In this document: piece after piece, positions 45,108 to 53,194 of the stretch
Layout of the letters: every line of letters starts with the position of its first letter
Numbering within the stretch: position 1 is the first letter of the stretch
Assembly (NCBI GenBank): GCA_003134655.1
Contig: PLBY01000145.1
Location: 62,001 to 126,000 of the forward strand
Reading direction: 5' to 3'
Source of the DNA: Acidobacteriaceae bacterium
GTDB lineage: Bacteria > Acidobacteriota > Terriglobia > Terriglobales > Acidobacteriaceae
DNA length: 64,000 nt
Made by a program: the position numbers and the translations under genes
Notes under the pieces: generated by a model
What the model saw: only the letters and a program-made list of their open reading frames with translations
The model's database searches: none
Told to the model about the DNA's origin: nothing

Positions 45108-45461
45108 ATGGATTTTGACGAAGCCGTCGGCACGCACAGTAAGTGGAAGCGCAAGCTGCGCCACTATGTCGCCAAACATGACGGCAGCCTGAGTCCCACA
45201 CACGTCAGTCTCGACCACAAATGTGTGCTGGGCCAGTGGATCTATGGAGAGGGCGCGAAGTACTCGTCGCTCCCAGAATATGCGAGGCTGAAGTATGAAC
45301 ACGCCCGTTTCCACTCGGTCGCCGCAGAGCTGGTGAAGAAAGCGAATTCCGAGGAGTCCGTCAGCGCCGAGATGGCACCCTGTTCGAACAGTGCTTTCTC
45401 AACGGCCTCCGCGGCCATCGTGATTGCGATCATGGCCATGAAGAAGCGCTTGGCGGGCTGA
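45108..45461 (+). CDS. Stand-alone CZB (zinc-binding) domain protein
   Basis: Small protein of 117 residues dominated by a chemoreceptor zinc-binding (CZB) domain. CZB binds zinc with three His and one Cys. Here the candidates are His10 in GTHSKWK, Cys in LDHKCVLGQWIYGEG near residue 46, and two His in YEHARFHSVA near 70. In other bacteria CZB is fused to chemoreceptors or diguanylate cyclases; here no effector domain is fused. The last 25 residues are Ala/Ile-rich with a hydrophobic run (AAIVIAIMAM), possibly a weak anchor. I start at the ATG with AGGAAA six bases before; a GTG at 45081 is an alternative. Confidence 0.72.
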   Translation: MDFDEAVGTHSKWKRKLRHYVAKHDGSLSPTHVSLDHKCVLGQWIYGEGAKYSSLPEYARLKYEHARFHSVAAELVKKANSEESVSAEMAPCSNSAFSTASAAIVIAIMAMKKRLAG

Positions 45462-45476
45462 GCGCGCGGCGCGCTC
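45460..45476. terminator. Palindrome between convergent genes
   Basis: GAGCGCGC-G-GCGCGCTC is a perfect 8+1+8 palindrome at the end of the CZB gene, between it and the convergent BNR gene. A folded stem of about six pairs could help both transcripts end. There is no T-run. Confidence 0.35.
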
Positions 45477-45485
45477 TCGACCGAA

Positions 45486-47045
45486 TTACTTCACGCTTCT
45501 CTTGGCCTTGCGCCGTGATGGAGGAATCACTCCCTTCTCCGGCACTTCCTTCTCGATCGTATCCGACAGTTTGTGCAGCGGCTTGTCTCCCGCCGACGAC
45601 AACTGCCGACCGGCCGCCTTCGCGGTCAGCCCCTGGCCGGTATAGATCGCCTCGCTGAACGTCGTTCCTGAAATTGGCGATGCTACCGCAAACGCTCCGT
45701 GCGGCACGCCGTTGGTGAAGGCGGTCGCAATGTAATCGCCCACCATCAACCCGTTCTGCGAATTGGGAAGCCAGCTCAAAAGCATCGGCCCGGTGAGCGG
45801 GACCGGGGTATTCCACGTCGAGCCCCCGTTCGCCGACGAAATGTAGCCCACGAAAAGCTGGCACGCCGACGCCGTGCAGTTGCTCTGCGAATAGTAGTAA
45901 TAGTGAAGAGCCACATGTGCCAAGGTGCCCGATGTCGCCGGATCGATCCCAATCCCCGGAATGAAATGATCCACCGTGCTCGAAGTATCGTCGATAGGAA
46001 TACGCGTGACCGGACCCCAGGTCACACCATCGGTCGATGTGCTGTACACAAGATCGTTGGTGGAGCAGTTGGACCGAAAACGGCAATCCTGCCAAACCGT
46101 CCAGACCGTTCCCGCGCCATCCACCGCAGCCGACGGCAGCGGCCCGCTGCGGATTCCTCCCGCGTCGCCGTGAAACTGAATGCTCGCAATGGGCACTGAC
46201 GCGGTCCAGCTCAAGCCGCCGTCATTCGAACTGAATGCCGACATCAAGGCGATATTGCTGTTCACGACCACTGTCTCAATCGGCACAACGACAGTACCGT
46301 TCGGCTGCACCAGCGGCTGGCCGCCGATTCCCTGCGCCGAATCCGCAGTAGGAAGCGGAAGGCCCCACGTCAGCCCTCCATCGGAGGAAGTGCTCATCAG
46401 AATCAGATCTGAATTGATGGGATCGTCCCACTCGAGATAACAATTGCCGTAATGCGGACTGCTCGCCCAGCTGTCGCACACAATCCAGTTTTTGTCGGAG
46501 CTTGCGGAGGTGGTGTCGGCGCTGATTGGATTCTGCCACGTCAGCCCATCGGTCGACCGGCTCACGACAACCGCAGGTGTATGGGACGTATTCGAAAGCG
46601 GCAGCGACGCGATCATCCACACTCCGTGTTTCGCGTCATAAGCAACAGCAGGATCGCTAGCCGCGTCGTACGGCCCTGTTCCCTCGCCAGTCGTCAGGCC
46701 GGGCAGAAATCCGTGGCTCCAGGTCGTTCCGCCGTCGGTGGAAGTCGCCCACCCGATGTCAGTTGCGCCACCGGGAACAATGCGTCCGGTCTGAAACGCC
46801 GCCACCAGCGTGTTGCCGTTCGCCAGCATGTGGGGCTCAACTTCCGTCGCATGCTGCCCCGGCCCCACCGTATACGGATCAGAACTGACCTGCGTGAGGT
46901 TCGCCCCCACCGGATTCCCGGGAGGTGTTGTTGTGGTAGTAGTCGTGGTGGGAGAAGACCCTGAACAGCCAGCGAGTGCGAGCGTGAAGGCAGAGATGGC
47001 ACACACAGCCCATCCCTTCAAAAGAGGCCCGAATTTCTTGATCAT
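45486..47045 (-). CDS. BNR-repeat (sialidase-fold) lipoprotein
   Basis: Exported protein of about 519 residues with a six-bladed sialidase-like propeller, several blades carrying the Asp-box pattern (S-D-G-G-x-T-W: TSTDGGTTWS, SSDGGLTWG, SANGGSTWN). The N-terminus is a lipoprotein signal with lipobox LALAGC, so it is anchored to a membrane. A Thr-rich linker (SPTTTTTTTTPP) follows. I start at the ATG of MIKKFGPLLKG for that reason; in-frame starts up to 47120 exist. Key sialidase catalytic residues (Arg triad, Tyr) cannot be assigned, so a true sialidase is not claimed. The upstream membrane-protein gene may be in the same unit. Confidence 0.78.
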   Translation of the reverse strand: MIKKFGPLLKGWAVCAISAFTLALAGCSGSSPTTTTTTTTPPGNPVGANLTQVSSDPYTVGPGQHATEVEPHMLANGNTLVAAFQTGRIVPGGATDIGWATSTDGGTTWSHGFLPGLTTGEGTGPYDAASDPAVAYDAKHGVWMIASLPLSNTSHTPAVVVSRSTDGLTWQNPISADTTSASSDKNWIVCDSWASSPHYGNCYLEWDDPINSDLILMSTSSDGGLTWGLPLPTADSAQGIGGQPLVQPNGTVVVPIETVVVNSNIALMSAFSSNDGGLSWTASVPIASIQFHGDAGGIRSGPLPSAAVDGAGTVWTVWQDCRFRSNCSTNDLVYSTSTDGVTWGPVTRIPIDDTSSTVDHFIPGIGIDPATSGTLAHVALHYYYYSQSNCTASACQLFVGYISSANGGSTWNTPVPLTGPMLLSWLPNSQNGLMVGDYIATAFTNGVPHGAFAVASPISGTTFSEAIYTGQGLTAKAAGRQLSSAGDKPLHKLSDTIEKEVPEKGVIPPSRRKAKRSVK

Positions 47046-47126
47046 GCGATTGGATCGTGCGATGCGGTGTGAAGCTTCTGGAACCACCCTCATCATCTTC
47101 GGAATCGAGCGTCTGCGCAACCGAAT

Positions 47127-48728
47127 TCATCGCCTGGGAGCCCGATCAGTATCTTCCCGGTCTTGCTCAGTCCGCCTAAACACGATCGCTACGTCATCGG
47201 AATAAACAGACTTCCATCCCTCTGTTCCGCTCACGACCGTCGTAAGCGCAGCGTTTCTCGGCAAGAGCAGACAAGAGACGCCGTGCAATTTGAGGAACTC
47301 ATCCCAGCCCGGTTCCACATGAACCATCTTCAGATAAAGCCGCAGGAATTGCTCGCCATAGAAGTCATGCCGATCGTCGATCACAACCTTGTGAGGATAG
47401 AGCCGGTAAATCAGATAGCCACCCCAATAATCCGGACTGAGCACCGAAGCGCGCACGCCACTACGCTCGATAAAGTTCACAGCCTCGACCGGCATTCTCC
47501 CAGGGTCGAAGTGCGCATTCATCCACTGGCTTGAGCCAACGCTCCCGCCGTTGGCAGCGATCAAAAGTACCGCCGCTGTCGCGAAGATTGGCCAGAGGCT
47601 GCCGCGCAGATGCGAATCGACGGCGCTCATTCTCTGTACAAAACCCCAGGACTTGGGCGAAGGCAACAACGGCCCGACAATCAGAACCAGCAAAACCGAA
47701 GAGACGGGAATATTCCGCGACGCATACAGTCCGGCATACACCGCGAACAACAGCAGCAGAATCTCGCTGAGTCGTAGCTTGCGGCCACCGGCAGCTAGCG
47801 ACGCGACGGCGATCAGCAATAGCCCGAGAAAGCATCTCTGCGCGATGCCGTGGAAATTGGGTGATTGGAACTCCTCGATGTGCTCCATCAGGAAACGGTT
47901 GGAGAGATAAGCGTAAATATGCGCGTGCAGGTTCCACCCGTACGGATTGATGAAGCTGGCTGCGATCGAGAGCAGTCCAACCCAAGTTAACTGCCGCACG
48001 CGCTGACCGGACGCGATCTTCTCAAGCGAGTCCTCGAAGCGAGCCTCCCGCGTAGTAACCCATGTCCAGAAAGCTTCGAGCCAATAAATTCCCAAGAACA
48101 CGAACCCAAGCAGAAATCCGCCATGCACATTGACCCACAGCAGCATCGACAACGGTAATGCCCACAACCATCGGGCGCGCTGCCTCTGCAACCCATTCCG
48201 ATCTGTGGAATCGAGAATCCAGAACCATGCGAGCGCGAACAACCAGCTCAGCACATGGGGACGCGCTAGAAAGTGAACCATCGACGCCGACGTCGCAAGC
48301 AGTGTCAGCACCAACGCAAGCACCAAGTTCGTCCCCCGCGCCACCGCCGACCGAAACGTCCAGGCAAACACCGTCGCGATCACAACCGCGGTGAGCCACA
48401 CCACGCCATTCAACCCGCACCACGCTTCCAATTTCCCCACGGCTATGTCATACAGCCATTCCCAGGCAAACCAGGGTTGGTAGAGGGAGGAAGAGAACGA
48501 ATCGAATCGCGGTATCGAGTGGGTGGCAAGGATCTGCTGACCGTCCCGGATGTGCCAGCCGATGCCTGCGTCGCCTAAGAGCTTCACCGAGAGCGGCGTA
48601 AATACCAGCACGCCCAGCAGCCCGATAAAGATCAAGTCAGCGACCGACGGCATGACCCAGCGGAGCCACACCGGGTAAGAGCTTACCTGAGGAGTGCGCA
48701 GCGAAGAACTTCTGGAACCATCTGCCAT
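47127..48728 (-). CDS. Polytopic membrane protein, possible GT-C fold
   Basis: Unassigned integral membrane protein of 533 residues with about eleven transmembrane segments and a soluble C-terminal part from about residue 405. The first loop has DAGIGWHIRDGQQIL and later FAWEWLYDIAVG; a Asp-rich, aromatic first loop resembles GT-C glycosyltransferases, but no family is recognised. The C-terminal part contains SGVRASVLSPDYWGGYLIY and VVIDDRHDFYGEQFL. It is divergent from ndh (38 bp between start codons) and lies just upstream of the BNR lipoprotein on the same strand. Function unknown. Confidence 0.62.
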   Translation of the reverse strand: MADGSRSSSLRTPQVSSYPVWLRWVMPSVADLIFIGLLGVLVFTPLSVKLLGDAGIGWHIRDGQQILATHSIPRFDSFSSSLYQPWFAWEWLYDIAVGKLEAWCGLNGVVWLTAVVIATVFAWTFRSAVARGTNLVLALVLTLLATSASMVHFLARPHVLSWLFALAWFWILDSTDRNGLQRQRARWLWALPLSMLLWVNVHGGFLLGFVFLGIYWLEAFWTWVTTREARFEDSLEKIASGQRVRQLTWVGLLSIAASFINPYGWNLHAHIYAYLSNRFLMEHIEEFQSPNFHGIAQRCFLGLLLIAVASLAAGGRKLRLSEILLLLFAVYAGLYASRNIPVSSVLLVLIVGPLLPSPKSWGFVQRMSAVDSHLRGSLWPIFATAAVLLIAANGGSVGSSQWMNAHFDPGRMPVEAVNFIERSGVRASVLSPDYWGGYLIYRLYPHKVVIDDRHDFYGEQFLRLYLKMVHVEPGWDEFLKLHGVSCLLLPRNAALTTVVSGTEGWKSVYSDDVAIVFRRTEQDREDTDRAPRR

Positions 48729-48766
48729 CGCGCTGAATCTTATAGAGGTAAGGCTGGAACGGCAAG

Positions 48767-50152
48767 ATGACTAACCAAGGGACACCTCGGGTCGTAATCG
48801 TCGGCGCTGGCTTCGGCGGCTTGAATGCCGCGCAGGCGTTGGCCAAGGCGCCCGTGAACATCACGGTCATCGACCGCAAGAATTTCCACACCTTTCAGCC
48901 GCTTCTATACCAAGTGGCCACCGCCGGCCTCTCTCCGGGAGAGATTGCCGCGCCAATCCGCTCCATTCTGCGCTCTCACAAGAATATCGAAGTGCTGATG
49001 GCGGAGGTCACAGGGTTCGACCTCGATCGGCACACCGTTGAGACGCCTGAGTGCGAGATTCCCTACGATTATCTAATCGTCGCCGCAGGCGCCGGCCACT
49101 CCTACTTTGGACACGACGCGTGGGAGCCCTACGCTCCCGGCCTCAAGACGATCGAAGATGCGCTCGAAATCCGCCGCCGCGTACTCCTCACCTTTGAGTT
49201 GGCCGAGCGGCAGGCTTCCTCGGGCGAAAACGCATCGCCCCTCAATTTCGTGGTGGTTGGCGCAGGGCCGACAGGAGTCGAATTAGCCGGCACTCTCGCC
49301 GAAATCTCCCGCCATGCTCTGGCCCATGAGTTCCGCTCCATCGATCCCTCGCGCACGCATATTCTGCTGATCGAGGGCGGACCGCGCGTGCTCGCTGCGT
49401 ACGCGGAAGACCTCTCGCGCAGCGCGCAAGAGCAACTCAATCGCCTGGGAGTCGAAGTCCGCACTTCGACCGTCGTGACGCAGATTGAGCCGGGCGCGGT
49501 CTATGCGGGAGACACGCGTCTGCCCGCAACGGTGGTGCTGTGGGCCGCCGGAGTCGCAGCCTCGCCGCTTGGCAAGTCCCTGGGCGTGCCCGTGGATCGT
49601 GCAGGACGCGTGCAAGTGCAGCCCGACCTCAGCCTTCCCGGCCATCCGGAAGTATTCGTCATCGGGGATCTCGCCGCACTAAAGGACGAACAGGGCAAGA
49701 TGCTGCCTGGAGTCGCGCCGGTGGCGATCCAGGAAGGCCGCTTCGTCGCCAAAGTCATTCGCAAAGAACTGGGCCGTGCGGGTGCCCTACCCTGCTCGCG
49801 TTCTTTGCGAGAGGGTGGGGATGTTGACGTGCGCCCAAAGTTCCACTACTGGGACAAAGGCGGCCTCGCCACGATCGGCCGCGCAGCAGCGGTCGCCCAG
49901 TTCGGCCGCATCCACATCTCCGGCTTCATTGCGTGGCTGTCGTGGCTCTTCGTCCACATCCTTTTCCTGATCGGTTTCCGCAACCGGCTGTTGGTGTTCA
50001 TTCAATGGGCGTGGTCCTACGTCACCTACGAACGTGGCGCGCGGCTGATAACCGGTAGCACTTACTTGCACGGATGGACTGCCGATCCATGCGCTCCAGC
50101 CAAGGCGGCACAGCCTGCCCAACAAGAAATTCACGCCGGTCCCGCCAAATAG
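48767..50152 (+). CDS. ndh: Type II NADH dehydrogenase (Ndh-2)
   Basis: Single-subunit, non-proton-pumping NADH:quinone oxidoreductase of 461 residues, on the inner membrane. The FAD site is VVIVGAGFGGLNAA near residue 8; the NADH site is FVVVGAGPTGVELAG near 163. FVIGDLAAL and ATIGRAAAVAQFGRI are typical of NDH-2, and C-terminal hydrophobic and amphipathic helices (FIAWLSWLFVHILFLIGF) bind the membrane. Residues 338-354 (GALPCSRSLREGGDVDV) are an insert relative to the family and are encoded by a palindromic repeat. The start is the ATG with GGAAC about eight bases upstream. Confidence 0.92.
   Translation: MTNQGTPRVVIVGAGFGGLNAAQALAKAPVNITVIDRKNFHTFQPLLYQVATAGLSPGEIAAPIRSILRSHKNIEVLMAEVTGFDLDRHTVETPECEIPYDYLIVAAGAGHSYFGHDAWEPYAPGLKTIEDALEIRRRVLLTFELAERQASSGENASPLNFVVVGAGPTGVELAGTLAEISRHALAHEFRSIDPSRTHILLIEGGPRVLAAYAEDLSRSAQEQLNRLGVEVRTSTVVTQIEPGAVYAGDTRLPATVVLWAAGVAASPLGKSLGVPVDRAGRVQVQPDLSLPGHPEVFVIGDLAALKDEQGKMLPGVAPVAIQEGRFVAKVIRKELGRAGALPCSRSLREGGDVDVRPKFHYWDKGGLATIGRAAAVAQFGRIHISGFIAWLSWLFVHILFLIGFRNRLLVFIQWAWSYVTYERGARLITGSTYLHGWTADPCAPAKAAQPAQQEIHAGPAK
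49785..49820. repeat. Palindromic repeat inserted in frame inside ndh
   Basis: Arms CCCTACCCTGCTCGC and GCGAGAGGGTGGGG pair almost completely (one G-T pair, one bulged G) around a seven-base loop. The element lies in coding sequence and keeps the reading frame. It resembles short palindromes I know to be dispersed in Acidobacteriota genomes. Confidence 0.7.
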
Positions 50153-50170
50153 AGGGAGAATAGAAGCATT

Positions 50171-50196
50171 GTCATCCTGAGCGAAGCGAAGGACCT
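50171..50196. repeat. Short dispersed repeat at the nfeD start
   Basis: A GTCATCCTGAGCGAAGCGAA-type element ends right before the nfeD ATG and supplies the AAGGA used as ribosome site. The complementary strand would read FASLRMT, a pattern often seen in spurious ORFs made by such repeats. Recognition is from memory, not from a search. Confidence 0.55.
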
Positions 50197-51546
50197 ATGC
50201 AATCCTCGTCGATCACAAGAAACTCGAAGCTGTGCCTGATCATCAGCCTTACCGCCGCCGTTCTCTTCTCCCTCCCCGCTCAAGCCGAAATCCTGAAAGT
50301 CGTCGTCAACGACACAATCCAGCCCATCAGCGAGGAGTACATCGCCCGCGCCATCGACGAAGCCCGCCGCCGCGGAGATCAAGCCATATTGATCGAGATC
50401 AATACACCCGGCGGCCTGGTCAGTTCCACGCGGGGGATCATCGAGAAGATCTCATCTTCTTCGGTGCCAGTGATCGTCTACGTCACGCCTACTGGCGGTC
50501 ATGCCGGTTCGGCTGGAATATTTATCCTGGAATCAGCCGATGTCGCCGCCATGGCTCCAGGAACGGCGGCCGGCGCTGCCCACCCGGTCACGCTTATTGG
50601 TCCCGTCCAAGTCAAGCCGGACGACGAGATGAACCGTAAGATCGAGAACGACGCTGCCGCTCTCATGCGGTCTGTCGCATCCAAGCGCGGACGAAACATC
50701 GAAAGCGCAGAGAGTGCCGTACGGGAATCGAAATCCTTCACTGAGCAGGAAGCTCTCGCAGGGCATCTCATCGATTACGTCGCATCGAGTCCTGAGGACC
50801 TCTTCCGCCAAATGCAGGGAAAGACTTTCAGACGGTTCGACGGAGCAACTGCTTCACTGAACCTCACGGGGCAGCCAATCGTTCCTTTTGAAATGACTCT
50901 CAAGGAACATATCCTCGACGCACTCATGGATCCGAACGTGGCCTTTTTGCTTCTCGCTATAGGAGCCCTCGCTCTATACGTCGAATTCAACCATCCCGGA
51001 GCAGTCATCCCTGGCACTGTCGGCGTCGTCTTCATCCTGCTTGCCGCCTTCGCTCTCAACTTTCTTCCGACACGTTTTGCCGCACTCGGACTGATTCTTG
51101 GCGCATTCGCACTCTTCGCGGCCGAGGCGAAGTTCGCCACACACGGAGTCGCTACAGTTGGAGGCATCGCGCTCCTTACGCTGGGTGGCCTGCTCCTGGT
51201 CGACTCGCCCATTCCCGAAATGCGGGTCCACCTGCTTACCGCGCTAGCCGTCAGCATCCCTCTCGGCTTGATCACAGCATTCCTGATGACGATCGCTCTC
51301 AAAGCGCGCCGCAACAAAGTGGTCACCGGGGCCCAGGGCCTAGTCGGCGAAATGGGAGTGGCGCAGACTTCGCTCGCACCGCAGGGCAAAGTTTTCGTCC
51401 ACGGCGAACTGTGGGATGCAGTCGCCTCCACCGCATTGCCTCCGGGGCAAATGGTGATTGTGCGGAGCATCGACGGCCTGACTCTCCAAGTTGATCCGCT
51501 CGTGGCCACTCCTCCGCCAGCCAGTCCTGCGCCGGCGATGCTGTAA
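50197..51546 (+). CDS. NfeD family membrane-bound serine protease
   Basis: ClpP-class (S49-type) membrane protease of 449 residues with a signal peptide (to about 30), a protease domain (about 33-220), several membrane helices (about 240-380), and a C-terminal OB-fold NfeD domain (about 385-440). The nucleophile Ser is in GGHAGSAGIF near residue 105, and a Lys partner is expected in the MNRKIENDAAALMRSVASKRG helix. NfeD proteases usually pair with SPFH/stomatin proteins, but none is next door. The ATG falls at the end of a dispersed repeat, which provides the upstream AAGGA at only three bases, a tight spacing. Confidence 0.87.
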   Translation: MQSSSITRNSKLCLIISLTAAVLFSLPAQAEILKVVVNDTIQPISEEYIARAIDEARRRGDQAILIEINTPGGLVSSTRGIIEKISSSSVPVIVYVTPTGGHAGSAGIFILESADVAAMAPGTAAGAAHPVTLIGPVQVKPDDEMNRKIENDAAALMRSVASKRGRNIESAESAVRESKSFTEQEALAGHLIDYVASSPEDLFRQMQGKTFRRFDGATASLNLTGQPIVPFEMTLKEHILDALMDPNVAFLLLAIGALALYVEFNHPGAVIPGTVGVVFILLAAFALNFLPTRFAALGLILGAFALFAAEAKFATHGVATVGGIALLTLGGLLLVDSPIPEMRVHLLTALAVSIPLGLITAFLMTIALKARRNKVVTGAQGLVGEMGVAQTSLAPQGKVFVHGELWDAVASTALPPGQMVIVRSIDGLTLQVDPLVATPPPASPAPAML

Positions 51547-51575
51547 GCTCGGTCGGGGTAGAAAGACGATGTGGC

Positions 51576-51594
51576 GACAGCCGCCTCGGCTGTC
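51576..51594. repeat. GACAGCC palindrome (dispersed hairpin), copy 2
   Basis: GACAGCCG and CGGCTGTC pair around CCT. It lies between the convergent nfeD and SIMPL genes. Related to the palindrome at 13504-13527; both occur at gene 3' ends. Confidence 0.6.
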
Positions 51595-51675
51595 CCGCGT
51601 GGGCGCAGCCCCGCGGTACCTAGGGGAATGCGGGAGTAAAACAGATAATCGGGCCCACTGAAGACACCCCCGCCG

Positions 51676-52392
51676 CTACTTCAAGTTAAACAGCGCATTC
51701 ACACGCGCAGTGACCGTCACCGTCTGCGGCGTGAACTCCTCCGTCGGTGCTGGAGGCGCCGCATTGGCCATCGCGCTCATGGCACGAGCCACGCGCGGCA
51801 TCGGCACTCGCGGATTTTCAAATGTGTCGATCGACGCGTACGAAAGCTCTCCCACCGACCGGCCCGCGGCGCGAGCCAGAGTGTCAGCCGAGTTGCGCGC
51901 CCGACGGTAGGCGTCTTCCACCGCTTTGTTCTTGGCTTCGTCCATATTCTCGAGCATGTAATTCAGAGTCTGGGTTTCGCTGACGTTGGCATCGGCGAGT
52001 TGCTGGGTGATCGGCCCGACTTTCGTAAAATCTTTCAATCTCAGCGTGACGTCCGTCGTCACCCGGTATCCAATCACTCTCTGCTTCGGCTTCCACTCGT
52101 AAACCGGCTGCACGGAAAGAAACCCAATCGTTGCCGCCTTGGGATCAATCCCGTTATTGCGCAGCACCTGCCGCACCTGCTCCACGTTCTTCGACGCCCG
52201 CTGAAATGCAGCCTGCGACGTCTCATCCTGCACCGATACATTGAATTGAATCTGAGCGGTGTCTGGGGCGGAGTCAAACTTGCCATCCGCGCCTACGTAG
52301 ACCGTGTTCGCCTGTGCGCTAACCGCGGGATGTTCCTGGCCAAACGCTGCAATGGCTGAGAAGAGAAGAAGTGCACCCAATACGAATCTCAT
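51676..52392 (-). CDS. SIMPL (DUF541) domain periplasmic protein
   Basis: Exported protein of 238 residues with a signal peptide (about 1-18) and the SIMPL/DUF541 domain (about 25-235). DTAQIQFNVSVQDE and GYRVTTDVTLRLKDF are typical of the family, which forms oligomeric periplasmic rings with unclear roles in oxidative or envelope stress. GAGGG lies about five bases before the ATG. It converges with nfeD and may share a transcript with the glycine-zipper gene 63 bp upstream. Confidence 0.87.
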   Translation of the reverse strand: MRFVLGALLLFSAIAAFGQEHPAVSAQANTVYVGADGKFDSAPDTAQIQFNVSVQDETSQAAFQRASKNVEQVRQVLRNNGIDPKAATIGFLSVQPVYEWKPKQRVIGYRVTTDVTLRLKDFTKVGPITQQLADANVSETQTLNYMLENMDEAKNKAVEDAYRRARNSADTLARAAGRSVGELSYASIDTFENPRVPMPRVARAMSAMANAAPPAPTEEFTPQTVTVTARVNALFNLK

Positions 52393-52455
52393 GACGACCC
52401 TCTGGTAGGATTATCCCACCAGGCCATCGGTCCCAACAATCTAGGCTCCAACAAT

Positions 52456-53100
52456 CTAGCGCGACGGCACTCCGAGGTTGCGGTCCAAGCGAATCTCGAG
52501 CGCAGTCCCTTTCTCGAGCACGAGGTCGTGTCCTGCTTCAAACGCCGACATAGCTCCAGCTGCGGCGCCGGAACCCGCACCCGTCGCAGCCCCGCGCTTC
52601 CCGCCAGTCCGCTCTCCTTGCGCCGCGCCCTCGCCAGCCCCTACTACGATCGCCTCCGCAATCTGCTCTTTGCTCATGCCTTGGCGGCCGATTTCTCCTT
52701 CTTCGCCAACCTGTCGCAGTCCATGCTCACCCGGAACTCCTGTCACCGTGGCAATCAGCGGGACCCATCCGTGGGCTGTCTCGATTTCTTCGAAGCTCAA
52801 AATGATGCGCGTCCGCAGCCCGGGTTCGACCGCGCTGACATGCCCCTTGATCTTTCTTCCTGAGTCGATGGTCTGCCCGTTCGCCGCGACCAGAGGCTCC
52901 GCCAATCGGGCACGAAAATGATCGCCAGCCTTCACGGTTCGGGTATCCAGTCGGTCCGAAAGCTGGATCAAGAAGACGGTGCCTTGCGGCACTACGTTCG
53001 CCGGCGCAGCAGGAGCGTCTTGTGCAACCACCGGAATGCACGGCAGTATGCTCAACAAGGCCGAAATACCAATCTGAAAACGCAGCGTTCGAATCGACAT
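52456..53100 (-). CDS. Exported glycine-zipper-like protein of unknown function
   Basis: Protein of 214 residues with a signal peptide (MSIRTLRFQIGISALLSIL, to about 27). VPQGTVFLIQLSDRLDTRTV and the following KAGDHFRARLAEPL form a beta-rich front that recurs in Acidobacteriota proteins, but I know no name for it. A Gly/Ala-rich segment around 145-180 (GKRGAATGAGSGAAAGAM) looks like a glycine zipper. AGGGG lies eight bases before the chosen ATG; a GTG three codons upstream is possible. No catalytic motif seen. Confidence 0.6.
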   Translation of the reverse strand: MSIRTLRFQIGISALLSILPCIPVVAQDAPAAPANVVPQGTVFLIQLSDRLDTRTVKAGDHFRARLAEPLVAANGQTIDSGRKIKGHVSAVEPGLRTRIILSFEEIETAHGWVPLIATVTGVPGEHGLRQVGEEGEIGRQGMSKEQIAEAIVVGAGEGAAQGERTGGKRGAATGAGSGAAAGAMSAFEAGHDLVLEKGTALEIRLDRNLGVPSR

Positions 53101-53194
53101 AGGAATCACCCCTGGCTTGGAATCTTATGCGATTGGATGGGGAAAAGGGTGGAATTGCTGCCTGCGAGGCTAGCAGAAAAACCGGGTTCCGCCG

